The notes below the pieces were generated by a model. That model saw nothing but the letters and a program-made list of their open reading frames with translations. It did not search any database and was not told the DNA's origin. 64,000 nucleotides of DNA from Luzula sylvatica. Lineage: Eukaryota; Streptophyta; Magnoliopsida; Poales; Juncaceae. The stretch lies in the NCBI GenBank assembly GCA_946800325.1, contig OX326958.1:62675793-62739792 (forward strand), given 5' to 3'. How positions within the stretch are numbered: position 1 is the first letter of the stretch; every line of letters begins with the position of its first letter. The position numbers and the translations under genes were made by a program. Positions 36,540 through 47,962 of the stretch are shown here, in pieces.

Positions 36540-37090
36540 TTATTTCTTTAAATTATATTCATGAACAATAATTATATTATAATTATATTATATTATATTA
36601 AACAACAATAATAATATATTATGTACCATTTTATAATGTAATATAATAAAATTTAAAACAATTTATAATATAATATAAAACAATATAACATAACATAATA
36701 TAATATAATATAAAATATTATAATATAATATAATATAATGTAATATAATATAAACCAATATAATATAAAATAAAATAAAATAATATAATATAATATAATA
36801 TAATATAGTATAATATAATATAACATCAGATAACAACATAAAAAATATATACTATAATATAAAATAATATAATTTAATATAATATAATATAAATTATTTA
36901 AAGTAATATAATATAATATAATATAATATAATATAAATTAATTAAAGTAATATAATATAATATAATATTACATTATATTATATTATATAATAAGAATTAA
37001 ATGACATACATATAATATTATATTAAATTATATAATGTTATTTTATGATATAATATTATAATATAATATAATATAATATTATATTATATA
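36540..37090. repeat. (AATAT)n satellite-like AT array
   Basis: About 550 bp of almost pure A/T in TATAA/AATAT pentamers. It lies directly 3' of the orphan RAD9 exon. Confidence 0.9.
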
Positions 37091-37135
37091 ATAAGAATTG
37101 AAGTAATATATGCCCTTGGAAGTGAAGACGAAGAC

Positions 37136-37240
37136 CTGAGAAGGAGAGGCTTGGAAGACGAGCTCAGAGCCAACCCGTGAGAGGCACGTGATGCAGCGAT
37201 GGAAGGTCTTGAGCGCATTTCCACTCATGGCGAGCTCCAT
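37136..37240 (-). pseudogene. RAD9: Orphan first exon of RAD9
   Basis: The 105-bp exon begins with ATG and ends at a good donor (CTCAG|GTCTTC). It encodes 35 residues: SGNALKTF, then CITCLSRVGSEL, then FQASPSQ, matching the very N-terminus of plant RAD9, the DNA-damage checkpoint clamp subunit. In RAD9 the next residues (LALHTLN...) come from exon 2. No further RAD9 exon is seen downstream, where an (AATAT)n array, a repeat and a LINE-bearing minisatellite follow for more than 3 kb. Either the gene was broken by repeat expansion or only exon 1 was duplicated here. Confidence 0.75.
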
Positions 37241-37801
37241 TGTTGCTTGCTCCGATGCTCCCGAGAGAGAGGCGGGCGAGGAGAGAAAAGGCGCGCTTTG
37301 CATTTTGTATATATGCCCTTGCATATATGTGTTTTCATTTAGATCCAGTAAAAGGCTTATTGGCCCAATAATAAGACCCAATATAAATCCCGGTGTAATA
37401 TCATTTCATAAACTTTTTTTTACCGAAGGATTAATTTTCACTACAAATTTACCAATTATGCATCATAAAACAATATATATCTACATATTTACATAAGAGG
37501 TCAATTTATATGGATTATAGACTTGTGAGGTCCATTTCTATGAATCATGATTGATCATTGCTTGATCGGGAGAATCACAAACCATCCATGTCAACTTGAC
37601 TAGAAAATTCACTTTAAACTATGGAATAAAGAGATGAGAGAGGAGAAGAGGTTATATCTTATTTCAAATACCGAAGTTTCTGAAAAGAAACCAACCAATA
37701 TTCTCGTTTTAAATATCTAAAATTCCTCGAAAGGGGAAAACACAACATAGTCCTCGCAGATCATAGAACATAAGCTCGAAAAGCTTATTTCCTCGTTCAT
37801 T
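37241..37801. other. RAD9 5' flank and BADC 3' flank
   Basis: GC-richer leader next to the RAD9 ATG, then AT-rich DNA and the 3' UTR of the BADC gene. Nothing else is seen. Confidence 0.5.
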
Positions 37802-39097
37802 TCACAATCCAATCTCAGTTCCATGGAACGAAGGCAAAATCGCAACGAGGGGATCCCCATAACCAACAGGCTCTGCAATAAACAAACAAATGTTTTCATT
37901 ATTATTAATTTTGCGTGGATATAATTGCATAATGATTAATACCTTCGTCATTATACAGGAACCTTATTACTTCACCAGCCACAGTAGACTTCACAACAAA
38001 ACAAAATAAATAAAATGAGGGTTAAATTAAAAAAAAAAATACAAAACTTAATAAAAAGAAACATACTCTGACAGGAAGATCATTCGAAAATTGGGTTATG
38101 AACCCAATGAGTTGGCCTTCCTTTATAATGGTACCTTCTTTGCAAACTGGAGGTCTCTTTTTACCTTTCACAATTCTCGACCGCAGAAACACTCCAACCT
38201 AAAAACAAAATATTTAATTTCAAAAATTTGAAAATTGGAAGATATATAATATATTTGTTGTTTAAAAATACATACTGCAGGGGCGGAAACGACTTGATGA
38301 GTATTGGCCCCGTAACCCTGAACGAAAGCAAGCTTCACTTCCTTCTCCGAGGAGTTTTCGAAGTGATTGCGTTCTCCGTTTGGGGAGTTAAGGGACGCCT
38401 CCAGTTCGTCGGCTGCCTCGTAAGTTGCGGCTGGTGGTGAGGATTCGAGCTCGGAATGGACTTGAGAGTGAACCGGAGGAGATGATACTGGAGACGATTC
38501 GACGTTTCTTTTCATGTGCATCTCGAACTTCCCTACCTGAAATCATAAAATAAATCACTGTTAATAAAGCAAAGAGTCATTAGTGTTTATCTAAATGAAG
38601 TTTAGTTTCGAAATTACCTTGAGCTTAACCTCTGCAACGCTGGTTTCTTCACATATATCCCTCAACATAGTCTGAATAATCGAAACAAAAGATTGGTTAG
38701 TCATAATTAGGAACATAATATCTAAAGAAAACGAGATTCAAGGAAAATAATCTCACCTCTATACCAGTAGGGAATGTAGATTTTGGCGTAGCAATTTTTT
38801 TCTCACTAACAACACCTGTAACACAAGAATAAAATAAAAATGTAATACAAATTATTATAATCAAACTAAAAATAAACAATAAGTGGAGGATTTGGGTCGA
38901 AGTTAAGTGAAGTTTTGAAATCACTAACCCTCAGCAGTTAATACTGACGAAGCATCGGTTGCCATGATGCAAGATAGAAATGAATCCTTCCTGCTCAATG
39001 CCAGTGTTGTGAATTGAGTAATTTTGCTCGGATTTCTTGAGTTTTGCAGTGAAACGAGCTTCTTTGAGATGGAACCAGAATTTTTTGCTGTCCACAT
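37802..39097 (-). CDS. BADC: BADC-type biotin/lipoyl attachment domain protein
   Basis: Coding exons 38929-39097, 38757-38815, 38618-38671, 38276-38536, 38067-38198, 37943-37988 and 37802-37872 total 792 nt (263 residues), phases closing. A non-coding 5' exon ends near 39592. The N-terminus (MWTAKNSGSISKKL, Ser/Arg-rich) looks like a plastid transit peptide. A middle part FPTGIETMLRDICEETSVAE and a C-terminal biotinyl-like domain (VSAPAVGVFLRSR ... GQLIGFITQFSNDLPVR ... VAGEVIRFL ... VGYGDPLVAILPSF) match plant BADC proteins. The AMKLM biotinylation motif of BCCP is absent, replaced by SNDLPV, so it cannot carry biotin. BADCs bind and hold back plastid acetyl-CoA carboxylase. The start in coding exon 1 is chosen because the upstream exon has stops in frame. 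Confidence 0.85.
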
Positions 39098-39384
39098 GAT
39101 GCCTGTAAAGTAAAAAATCGTAAAGGACATAAATAATTGTGAACAATTACGACAAAATTTAACTAATTCGAACCAAATCAATGCTGAAATTACGAAATTG
39201 AAACAAGGATGAATTGAGATCAGATAATTAAAATAGAAGATCAAGCAAAAACTAAATTTATTGGATTTCCTGAAAATAGATAAAACAAAAACTAGTTTAT
39301 AAATCCGGAAAAATGAACACATAAATATAAAATTAGATTTAACTAAGAACACTTGTACATAAAAAAAGATGTACAATTATAAAT

Positions 39385-39505
39385 TTAAGCGAGCAGGAAC
39401 AAGATCGGGATATGAAACACAAAATTAAGCGAGCAGGAACAAGATCGGGATATGAAACACAAAATTAAGCGAGCAGGAACACGATCGGGATATGAAACAC
39501 AAAAT
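39385..39505. repeat. Three 40-bp tandem repeats in the BADC 5' intron
   Basis: Three near-identical units start at 39385, 39425 and 39465 (TTAAGCGAGCAGGAAC...). One base differs in the third unit. Confidence 0.9.
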
Positions 39506-39604
39506 CAAGATGAATAAAACGAAATCGACGAGAATTTTGTGCAAAACAAACAAATTTCTGAAAGGATTTTGAGAAATAAAATACCTAGAATTTCCTGAGC
39601 ACTG

Positions 39605-40115
39605 ACGGCGGCTAGAAATGAAAGAGCGCTGGACTTGAGCTTCAAAAACCCTCGAGACGTCGAGACGTCATTCGAGTCTTACCGGTCGGTTCGGATCGGG
39701 TTTAATGAGGCGGAGAAACCAATGCTTAATAAACATGTATTGTTTTCATATAGATCCTTGTATTTTATTCATTTTTAATTAGTGCCAATAAGTTTTTTCT
39801 TTACTGTTGATTACGAGTATATGAAACAATTGGTGTAATTAATAGAAAAATAGGATGTGTTTTGAAATTATATTTGCAAGATAATTAAAAATATATCTTA
39901 TATTTCAATAGGGGAATTATATAAGGCTAGGGGTGTTTTTGCTTATTTTGGAATGTTAATACTTTGTTGAAGGAACCGGACGGATGTCAAGTCTTACTTT
40001 CATTTTAATTTCTAAATATTTTTTGTAAAAGAACAGGGTTCTTCCCCAAAATTACTCCAAAAACAAAACCCTTATTTTCTTTTTCTATATACTTTCTTAT
40101 TAATTATACTTTCTT
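39605..40115. other. BADC promoter side and AT-rich spacer
   Basis: It contains the presumed BADC 5' UTR exon end and promoter. A short direct repeat GAGACGTCGAGACGTC lies near 39654. No other structure is seen. Confidence 0.4.
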
Positions 40116-40655
40116 ATATGTTACGTTACGCGCGTGCTTCAAATGCAGAAATATCCTGAGGATACGCGTATCCGAATACGGATCTGATACGATTCGGATA
40201 TGACACGTGGCGTATCCGAATATTTTAATATTTATTTTTTCTAAATACGACGGGATACGGCATGATACGACTGGGGATACGTCCAGGATACGACTGAAAT
40301 ATTTCATTTATGATACTTCGGTCCGTTATATATTTTGGCCCATAATATTTTTAAATAAATTATATAGAATATTTCTATGCTATTTTTAGATTAGTTCTAA
40401 AATATTTCTAGAACAAGTTTACGATAGTTTTATGATACTTATATTGTTTGGTTGATATTATTTATTGTCATGATATTTAATTTAAAAATATTATTAATTT
40501 ATTATTTAATTTATTACTTATTTATTAATTATATATAATATAAATATATTAAATTAATAATTATATAGCCGTATCCGTATCCGTATCCGTATTCGTGATT
40601 TTTTAAAAATTACCGTATCGCCGCTATCCGTATCCGTATCCGTGCAACATAGACT
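40116..40655. mobile_element. GATACG-rich non-autonomous element
   Basis: Clusters of GGATACG/CGTATCC at both ends (40150-40295 and 40566-40650) surround an AT-rich core. The right end reads CCGTATCCGTGCAACATA. The related small element at 48164-48304 begins TATGTTGCGCGGATAC and ends TCGTGCAACACA, so these look like terminal inverted repeats of one family. No transposase is present, and the class is not assigned. Confidence 0.5.
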
Positions 40656-40659
40656 TTCT

Positions 40660-41131
40660 TCAATTCTGTATAATTATTTATAATTAAACGCTAATCATGC
40701 AGTATTAACATAATAATACAAAGGTAAAATTACACAGTAATAATAGAATTCTTAACTTTTTGTGAGAAAAAAACACAAGGTAATTTTAAACCTCATTTAA
40801 AATTTAAATTTAAATTTAATATAACTCGAGGGATAAGAACAACATGATTTAACAAATTATATTTCATAATTGATCATCATATGGTGCTTTTTCTTTCTTT
40901 AATGATCATCTAAAATAGTTTTTACCAATCAAACAAAAAAAATTACTGTTCTTGCAAGGAGATGAGACAGGACAGGCTCAACTATTTTAGAGGTCTTGAT
41001 GAAAAATAAAAAATAATTAATTATAAAATTAAATTGTGTTATTTTAGATTGAGGCGTTCTATTATGACCCCCTTTCGTTTCCCCACAAATTCATGATTAA
41101 CTTATTAATTATATTTATCAATTAACGATTA
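40660..41131. other. AT-rich spacer
   Basis: No features are recognised between two transposon remnants. Confidence 0.5.
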
Positions 41132-41139
41132 ATATGTAA

Positions 41140-41899
41140 CAGTGTTTTAAATAGCGGCGCTGTAGCGCCGCTATAGCGGGTTTTCGATGGTAAACGCTAC
41201 ATTGCTTCAGATTATAGCTCTGCAGCGTTTTGTTCCGCTACAACGCTATAGCGGACTGCTATAGCGTGAAGCGCACAAATGTTGCGGTTTTAGCGGCGCT
41301 ATATTTGTTTTGTTTAGCCAAATTTATTTATGGCCCAATAATTTATTTCATAAAGGGCCAGAATTGATATCCCGTCTAGCTCGAAGCCTAATAGGAAAAA
41401 GAAATTAATTTTGGATTTAAGTGATGTCAATGAGTCTTCCTCTTCATCAGACGAAGAGCATGAACATGTAATGGATGAAGGTTGTTCTTCATTTGACTAG
41501 TAAAATATGTTCGGTTTTTTTTGTAACGAGTATAGTGACTCATTTATGAATTATTTATTTTTGAATGATTTTGGAGATGTTGACTAATTATGTTATTTTG
41601 AAGTTTAGATAATTAGATGAAATTTGGAAGTACTATGTGTAAGCTAAAATTTGGAAGTACTATGTGAATCCAGAGAAGCTTATATTTTTCTACATTTAGT
41701 ATTATCTTATTTTAAATCATATTTTGATACTAAATTATGTATATAATATATAATATATATGCATCTTGTAGTATTATAAAAAAAACTTTCGATCGAAATC
41801 CACTGCGATGGTGAAACGGCGCTATATCGCCCGCTTTACGCTAAACGCTAAATGAAACACCAAAACGTTACGAGCCGCTACACGCTATTTAAAACATTG
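41140..41899 (+). mobile_element. hAT-type deletion derivative
   Basis: Ends CAGTGTTTTAAATAGCGG and the complement of CGCTATTTAAAACATTG are terminal inverted repeats. A perfect 8-bp target duplication ATATGTAA flanks it (41132-41139, 41900-41907), diagnostic of hAT. The subterminal regions are packed with GCGCTATAGCG-type palindromes. The core keeps a short acidic frame near 41385-41500 (KLILDLSDVNESSSSSDEE...) like the C-terminal tail after the hAT dimerisation domain. The rest of the transposase is deleted, so it is non-autonomous. Confidence 0.88.
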
Positions 41900-41907
41900 A
41901 TATGTAA

Positions 41908-42187
41908 TCATTAATTTTTAAATTTCCTAATTAATCTTTAATTGGTACATATCTTAATTATATATTAAGTTTTTAATAATTATGAATTAATTATTGATTG
42001 ATTTTGCTAATTGAAATGTTAATCGTAGATTGGTAGAGAAACACGGAAGGTATAATTTTTCTTGTAGATTTATGCATAGTCAAGTTTTGACTTTATGTTA
42101 TTAATTTGATCCAACAATTTTCACTATAATTTTCATTCAAAGGATTAGTCAAATGACGGAGACAACCTTTCGTCACTATAATTTGAA
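41908..42187. other. AT-rich spacer
   Basis: Nothing is recognised between the hAT element and the dispersed repeat. Confidence 0.5.
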
Positions 42188-42560
42188 AACACTCGACAAA
42201 ATATGAGATATTTAATATATCCAGAGATACAAAAATACGTGAAAAGAATAATAATGATATGTAAATTATTACGAGTGTTAGGTCACTTTTCTGCAATGAC
42301 GGATCTTGGTGGAGTTTCTTGGAAGAATCAAATAAAAAATATTTACTAAAATTACATTGCGAAAATATTTGCAAGGGACAAATAGTAAAATGTGAACTAT
42401 TAATTGTTATATTTATAAAATATACTGAATCACTCGATATATATATTGTTTCTCGAAAAATCTCTCCATCCTACATTGTTATGCTGATAAAAAAGATCCA
42501 GTAACTATAATATCGCTAATAAAAATGTTAACAAAAATATATCAAAAAAAATGTCAGAAA
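42188..42560. repeat. Dispersed repeat, copy 2
   Basis: Direct-orientation relative of 35915-36285. The copies lie 6.3 kb apart and differ by scattered substitutions and small indels. It lies about 490 bp upstream of the LysM receptor start. Confidence 0.8.
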
Positions 42561-43049
42561 AACATGAAATCCCGCACAGTACTAGGGTATTTCTGGTTAT
42601 TATAAGGGCCTTTCTATTGTGCTCTTTATTTCCTTCATCCATTCATGACGAATCATCAATTCTTAATTAATTCATTAATTATTCCTATTAATTAACGATT
42701 AATTCAAAATTATTGATTTTTGAATATTTGTTGAGGAAGAATCTAATTTATCAATATATTGTATTAATCATGAATTAATCATGAATTCATCTTATTAATT
42801 AAGATATTAATTGAGAAATTTAACATCATAGCGTGGGGGAATTGGGGAGGAGTAGAATATTCCTTGTTATAAAACTTAACACTCCATTAGAAACTTTAAA
42901 AAATCTTTTTCTATTCTCTCGCTACATTCTTCCACTCAATTGGAAACTCAGTCAAAGAAAACTACACTTTCGCTGCTTGCTCATACTGCTGCTTATAAAA
43001 AAAGCACACCACGCAAGAAATTCCCAAGGTGCTCTCTTTCTCTCTCAAA

Positions 43050-45039
43050 ATGCAAAATCCACGGCGAATCCATGCCCACCTCGTCGTTCTACTTCTCTTT
43101 TCCTTCCCTTTCATCCAATCACAGCAACCATACGAGGGGATAGGGACTACCGACTGTACCGAGAGTACCAGCCAATCGAACTCCACGTCTTTGTTGGGTT
43201 ATTTCTGCAATGGCAATTCGGTTTCTTGTGATTCGTACGTCACTTTTCACCCCATTGTTCCTTACGATACTTCTGCCTCCATTTCTTCTCTACTCGACGT
43301 GAACACTTCTGTGATTCCTCAGTCGAGTTCGAATTCGAATTCTGAGTTGTTGGTTCCTGTGGATTGTTCTTGCTCGAATGGATATTACCAATCTAATGCG
43401 AGCTATTCGGTTCAATCTGGTGATACAGCCTTTACCATTGCAAACAATACTTATCAGGTGATTAGATTATTTCTTCTTTTTTACTGCAATTCATCTAATT
43501 TTGTTCTAATCACAAATTGTATCGATCATAATTTCACAGAGCCTATCTACTTGCCAAGCAATTATAAACCAAAACCTTCCCAATTCGTCCTCAATATTGC
43601 AAATTGGACAGAATTTAAACGTCCCACTTAGATGTGCATGTCCCACAACTCAACAATACGATTCGGGAATTCGATTTTTAATCACTTACTTAATCAATGC
43701 TGGTGAAGACTTATCATCCATTGCACAAACATTTGGTATAGATTCTAATAGCATCATGGACGCAAACGAACTATCGAATGATAAACTTTACCAATTAACA
43801 ACCCTACTTATACCCGTTAAAACCAAGCCTAATTTTACTCAAATTACTCTCTCCAATTCTCCTCCACCTCCACCTCCACCTCCAATTTCTTCTTCTCCAA
43901 ATGCGAATAAATCAAATCATGTAGGAATGTATATTGCAATTGGAGTTGGGGTTTTTCTGTTTCTCTTGATTTTGTTTATAGTAGTTTATCTTCTTTCAAG
44001 GCGTAGAAAGAGAGAAAATAATATAATCGAAAATATCCCTAATAATAATATCTCGAAACCAGCGATTAATAAGAAGGATAATGATATAACATTAGAGATT
44101 TTGAAGGGTATTTCTGGAATTGGGTCTTCAGTAAAAGTATATACCTTTCACGAATTGCAATTGGCCACTAATGGTTTTATTACCGAAAACAAAATTGGTA
44201 ATTCGGTTTATCGTGGAAAATTCAAAGGAGATTTAGCTGCGATCAAGAGAACGGACCGAGATATCTCAATTGAGATAGATATGCTTAAACAAATTCATCA
44301 TTTTAATTTGATTAGACTAAGTGGTTTATGTTTCAACAAAGGGTTTTGGTACTTAGTCTTTGAGTACGCCGAAAACGGGTCTTTGAGTAATTGGATTTAT
44401 GGCGAAAGTACAATTTCGGTTTTGAATTGGGAACAGAGGTTACAAATTTCTTTAGATATTGCAAATGGACTTAATTATCTCCATTCATTCGTGCAACCAT
44501 CTTGTGTCCACATGGATATAAGAACGAGTGGGATTCTTTTGGATTCAAATTTTAGAGCGAAAATTTCGAATTTGAGCAATTTAAGACCCGCGAAAGGGAG
44601 AGAAGGGGACTTCACGTTAACTCGTCATATAACCGGTACGAGACGGTACATGGCGCCTGAATATCTCGAGCACGGATTGGTATCTCCTAAAATCGATATT
44701 TACGGACTTGGAATCGTGATTCTTGAAATCATTATGGGAAAAGAGAGTGAAGTTTTGTTCGAAAAATTCGAAGAAATGGTTAAAGAAGAGAATTTTGAAG
44801 AGCGGGTTAACGGGTTTCTCGACCCGTTATTAGAAGGAAATTATTCGGTTGATTCGGCTGTGATGATGGTAAAGTTGATCAAGTGGTGCGTAGAAATGGA
44901 CCCGTCCAGTCGTCCTAGTATTGTGGAGGTCGTACAATACTTGTCGAGGATGTCGAATATGTCAACTAGTTGGTATAGTTCGACCGAAACCCCGAGTTTT
45001 GGTAGCGATAACATGTTGCTTATGAAAGACGGGGTATAA
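43050..45039 (+). CDS. LYK5: LysM receptor-like pseudokinase, LYK4/LYK5-like
   Basis: Exons 43050-43457 and 43540-45039 join across an 82-bp intron (YQ|SLSTCQA, phase 0) to encode 635 residues. There is a signal peptide (about 1-27), then an extracellular region with CxC motifs (DCSCS, CAC) and LysM modules for chitin-type glycans. A Pro-rich stretch precedes a transmembrane helix at about 266-288 and RRRKR. In the kinase-like domain the Gly-rich loop is degenerate (IGNSVYRG, 355-362). The VAIK-type Lys is present (AAIKR, Lys372), HRD is HMD (460-462) and DFG is lost (KISNLSN). So it is a pseudokinase like LYK4/LYK5, which bind chitin and signal with CERK1. The start is the Met before the signal peptide. 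Confidence 0.9.
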
Positions 45040-46165
45040 GATAAATCATATAATATATTTGGCATGATGTGTATAATTTCTTTGAAATATGATTGCTACG
45101 AACTTATGATGTAAATAAACAATAAATTATTTTTGAATAAAATGTCTTTGGTGTGTTAATGTGTTTATTATTTTACTTTTAAATCCACGCAAATAAATTT
45201 AAATTGACCCAAGAATAATAATTTTCAATATAAAAGAAAATAAAAACATAAACGACAGATCTAATGGTGCCTAGGGAAGGTATGGCACATCTTAACGATG
45301 ATTAAGAAAGTCTTATGTTACGCTGCGAGTTTTTAAATTTATTGTCAATAAAATATAATTATTATATCATATTATAAGAACCAATTTATTGTCAATAGAT
45401 TTATTGTTAACGATGATTAAAAATAATAATTTCATATAAATTCTCAGAAGCCACAGCCTTCATTTGGATAGTAATTTGGAATATAATATATTATGGAAAT
45501 CTTTTGATCAATGCCTATTTTTGTCACTAATATTATATGACAAGAAATTTCCTTGTTTAATTCAGCTTTTTTTGACCTCATCAGAGCCTTACCTATCAGC
45601 CAAGATAATTGAAATTCAATTTTCCAAATTCCACATCAAGTCTCCACTCTCACAATTGAAAATAAAATATATTGAATTGAATAAGCAAAAATTCTCTTAA
45701 GAAAATGACCGCATAACTAAAACTCAACGATGCCAATTTGAAAAGTCTGTACGTAATTAGTCAAATTAAATGAAAATAAATAAATGAGCACGTTGAATTC
45801 AACAAGTCAAAAATCAACAACAAACATTTCGAAAATAAACTCAATATAGTATTTGAACAATTAAAAATCAACGCCAGTATTTAAAAATGATGATTCTATG
45901 CTAGGATATTTTTAAAAGAATAATTTGGAAATTTGTAATTAATTAGATCTACTCAATTAAATTAGTTTCCTGTTCGAATATTGTATTTATTATTATTTAA
46001 ATTAAAGAATTGAAAAATACCCAAAATATCCTTGTTAATTTGTATAAGAATTAAAAAAAAGCTTACCATAAAATCATCCATTTTAAAATAGAAAATCTTT
46101 AATTCAATAATTAGAAAATAACAAACAAAAGTTTAAGTAGTTTATGGTATAGATGTAATCACAAA
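45040..46165. other. Intergenic DNA with one arm of an inverted dispersed repeat
   Basis: LYK 3' flank, then AT-rich DNA. 45700-45890 is an inverted partial copy of 56530-56640 (see that entry). Nothing else is recognised. Confidence 0.5.
45700..45890. repeat. Inverted dispersed repeat, copy 1
   Basis: Shares ATGACCGCATAACTAAAACT and, further on, ATTTGAACAATTAAAAATCA with the reverse complement of 56530-56640. The second copy lacks about 75 bp in the middle. Confidence 0.75.
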
Positions 46166-46239
46166 TCCATTGTCGTCCAGCCCGGTTAGGATATCTGGCT
46201 TTCACCCAGGCGACCCGGGTTCAAATCCCGGCAATGGAA
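46166..46239 (+). tRNA. tRNA-Glu (anticodon UUC)
   Basis: Acceptor TCCATTG pairs with CAATGGA (46232-46238), with discriminator A. The anticodon stem TCTGG/CCAGG encloses loop CTTTCAC with anticodon TTC at 46201-46203. The T arm is CCGGG-TTCAAAT-CCCGG. Internal box A (GGTTAGGATA) and box B (GGTTCAAATCC) are good. T runs downstream (46241-46259) can serve as Pol III terminator. It needs no intron. Confidence 0.95.
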
Positions 46240-46262
46240 TTTCTTTTGAACTTTTTTTCTTT

Positions 46263-46452
46263 ACCTTGTAGAGGGTGTAAATGTAAGAATTAAGACTTAT
46301 ATGGGGTTTATTCTAAAATAGCATCTCTTTCTAGAATGGCGATTGGCGTTTGGCGGCCCATTTTTTACTTTTTTTTTTTTGACCTTGTAGAGGGTCTAAA
46401 TATAAGAATTAAGACTTATAGGGGGGTTATTCTAAAATAGCATCTCTTTCTA
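46263..46452. repeat. Tandem duplication, period 119 bp
   Basis: ACCTTGTAGAGGGT...AAATAGCATCTCTTTCTA occurs at 46263-46334 and 46382-46452. It lies between the tRNA and the methyltransferase start and so duplicates promoter or leader sequence. Confidence 0.85.
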
Positions 46453-46490
46453 TTACGGCGGCCGAGCTTAGAGGAGAAACCTCAGTCGCC

Positions 46491-47962
46491 ATGGATGCCG
46501 TTCCTTCTACGGCTTCTGCATATCTGGACCCAACTTACTGGTATTTGGTTTTCACCATTTTTTTCATTAAGGCTCGTCTTGTTGCAGTGATGACGTTCTG
46601 GTACTTGCTTTCAGGGAAGAAAGATTCACAGCAGAAGAACATTATGAATGGCTGAAGGATTATTCTCATTTTCGCCATCTTCTTTCTCCTCTTCTCTCTC
46701 CTTCTCTCTCTGTACGAACTATTGAGCTCTAATCATGCCTTGATTCATGTCAAAAGCTTTGATTAAACTCTGAAAACTATGACACTAATGGTGTAATTAT
46801 AATTTATTTTGTAGGTATTGGAATTGGGATGTGGGAATTCACGACTAAGCGAAGAACTTCGACGAGAAGGGGTTCAAGACATAACATGTATTGATCTCTC
46901 TTCTTCTGCAGTTGAACGAATGAAAACTCGATTGTCTGACGAGGGTATTTCTGGTAATTTCTCTTTATATGCCAAACGCGTGACTTAATGGTGTTCCTTC
47001 GATTCTTCTTTCTTTTTGGCCAATTTTAATTTCGTAAACATTACATGCATATAAACCAACAATCATGCAGAAATTAAACTAAAATTTGGGATCATGATTT
47101 TTGTAGTTAGTATATAATATTAAGTATAATGATAAAGTTATGATGTAGGAATAAAGGTTATCGTGGCTGACATGCTTGATTTGCCATTTGAGAACGAAAG
47201 TTTTGACCTTGTTATCGAGAAAGGAACTATGGTATGGATAATAATATATTCTCACACTTTATTATACTTTAATGACATGATTAAAGTTACTAGATTTTGT
47301 AATTTTTGTATTTTGAAGGATGTGCTATTTGTGGATAGTGGCGATCCGTGGAACCCTAATGCCGAAAATGTTGATAAAGTTATGAAAATGCTTGAAGAAA
47401 TTCACAAGGCTCTGAAACCAGATGGAGTGTACATCTCTATCTCCTTTGGCCAGGTTAAAAAAAAACTCATTTATTTTAAACCGGAGAAATTTCACGTATA
47501 CCCCTGTGAAATTACAAAACATCACATACACCCATGCAAAATGTAAAATTTTGTTTGTCATAATACACCCATGAAAGAACAGGTTGGGTATTTTTGGAAA
47601 TATCAGCAGAGTTTATATCTTAATTTTGTAATTTGTTTTGCAGCCACATTTTCGTCGGAAATTTTTTGAAGCCCCGAATTTTACATGGTCATTTGAATAT
47701 AACATATTTGGAGATGAATTTCATTATTTCTTCTATGTACTCAGAAAGGTCTGTTTTGTGAATTCATAATTTATTACACTATTTTTCTTGCTCATTTTAA
47801 TGATGTTGAATTTATAATTTTTATTTTTAGGGGAAAAGATCATTAGGCGAAGAGAGAAATGAAGATAAACCTAAACCATCTGAAAAGTCGAAAATAAATT
47901 ATTATCATGAAGAGTCGGACGATGAAGATTTTATTTTCCGTACCACAATAGACGACTTTTAG
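46491..47962 (+). CDS. EEF1A lysine methyltransferase 4-like protein, seven exons
   Basis: Exons 46491-46540, 46615-46711, 46815-46953, 47149-47231, 47319-47453, 47644-47748 and 47831-47962 total 741 nt (246 residues), phases closing. Class I SAM-dependent fold: YWEERF near 16-21, motif I LELGCGNSRL (51-60), acidic ITCIDLSS, then DLVIEKGTMD (115-124). PHFRRKFFEAP and HYFFYVLRKG follow near the end. This pattern and length match the EEF1AKMT4 family, which methylates a lysine of elongation factor 1A in animals; the plant substrate is inferred. The C-terminus is acidic (ESDDEDF). Confidence 0.88.
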
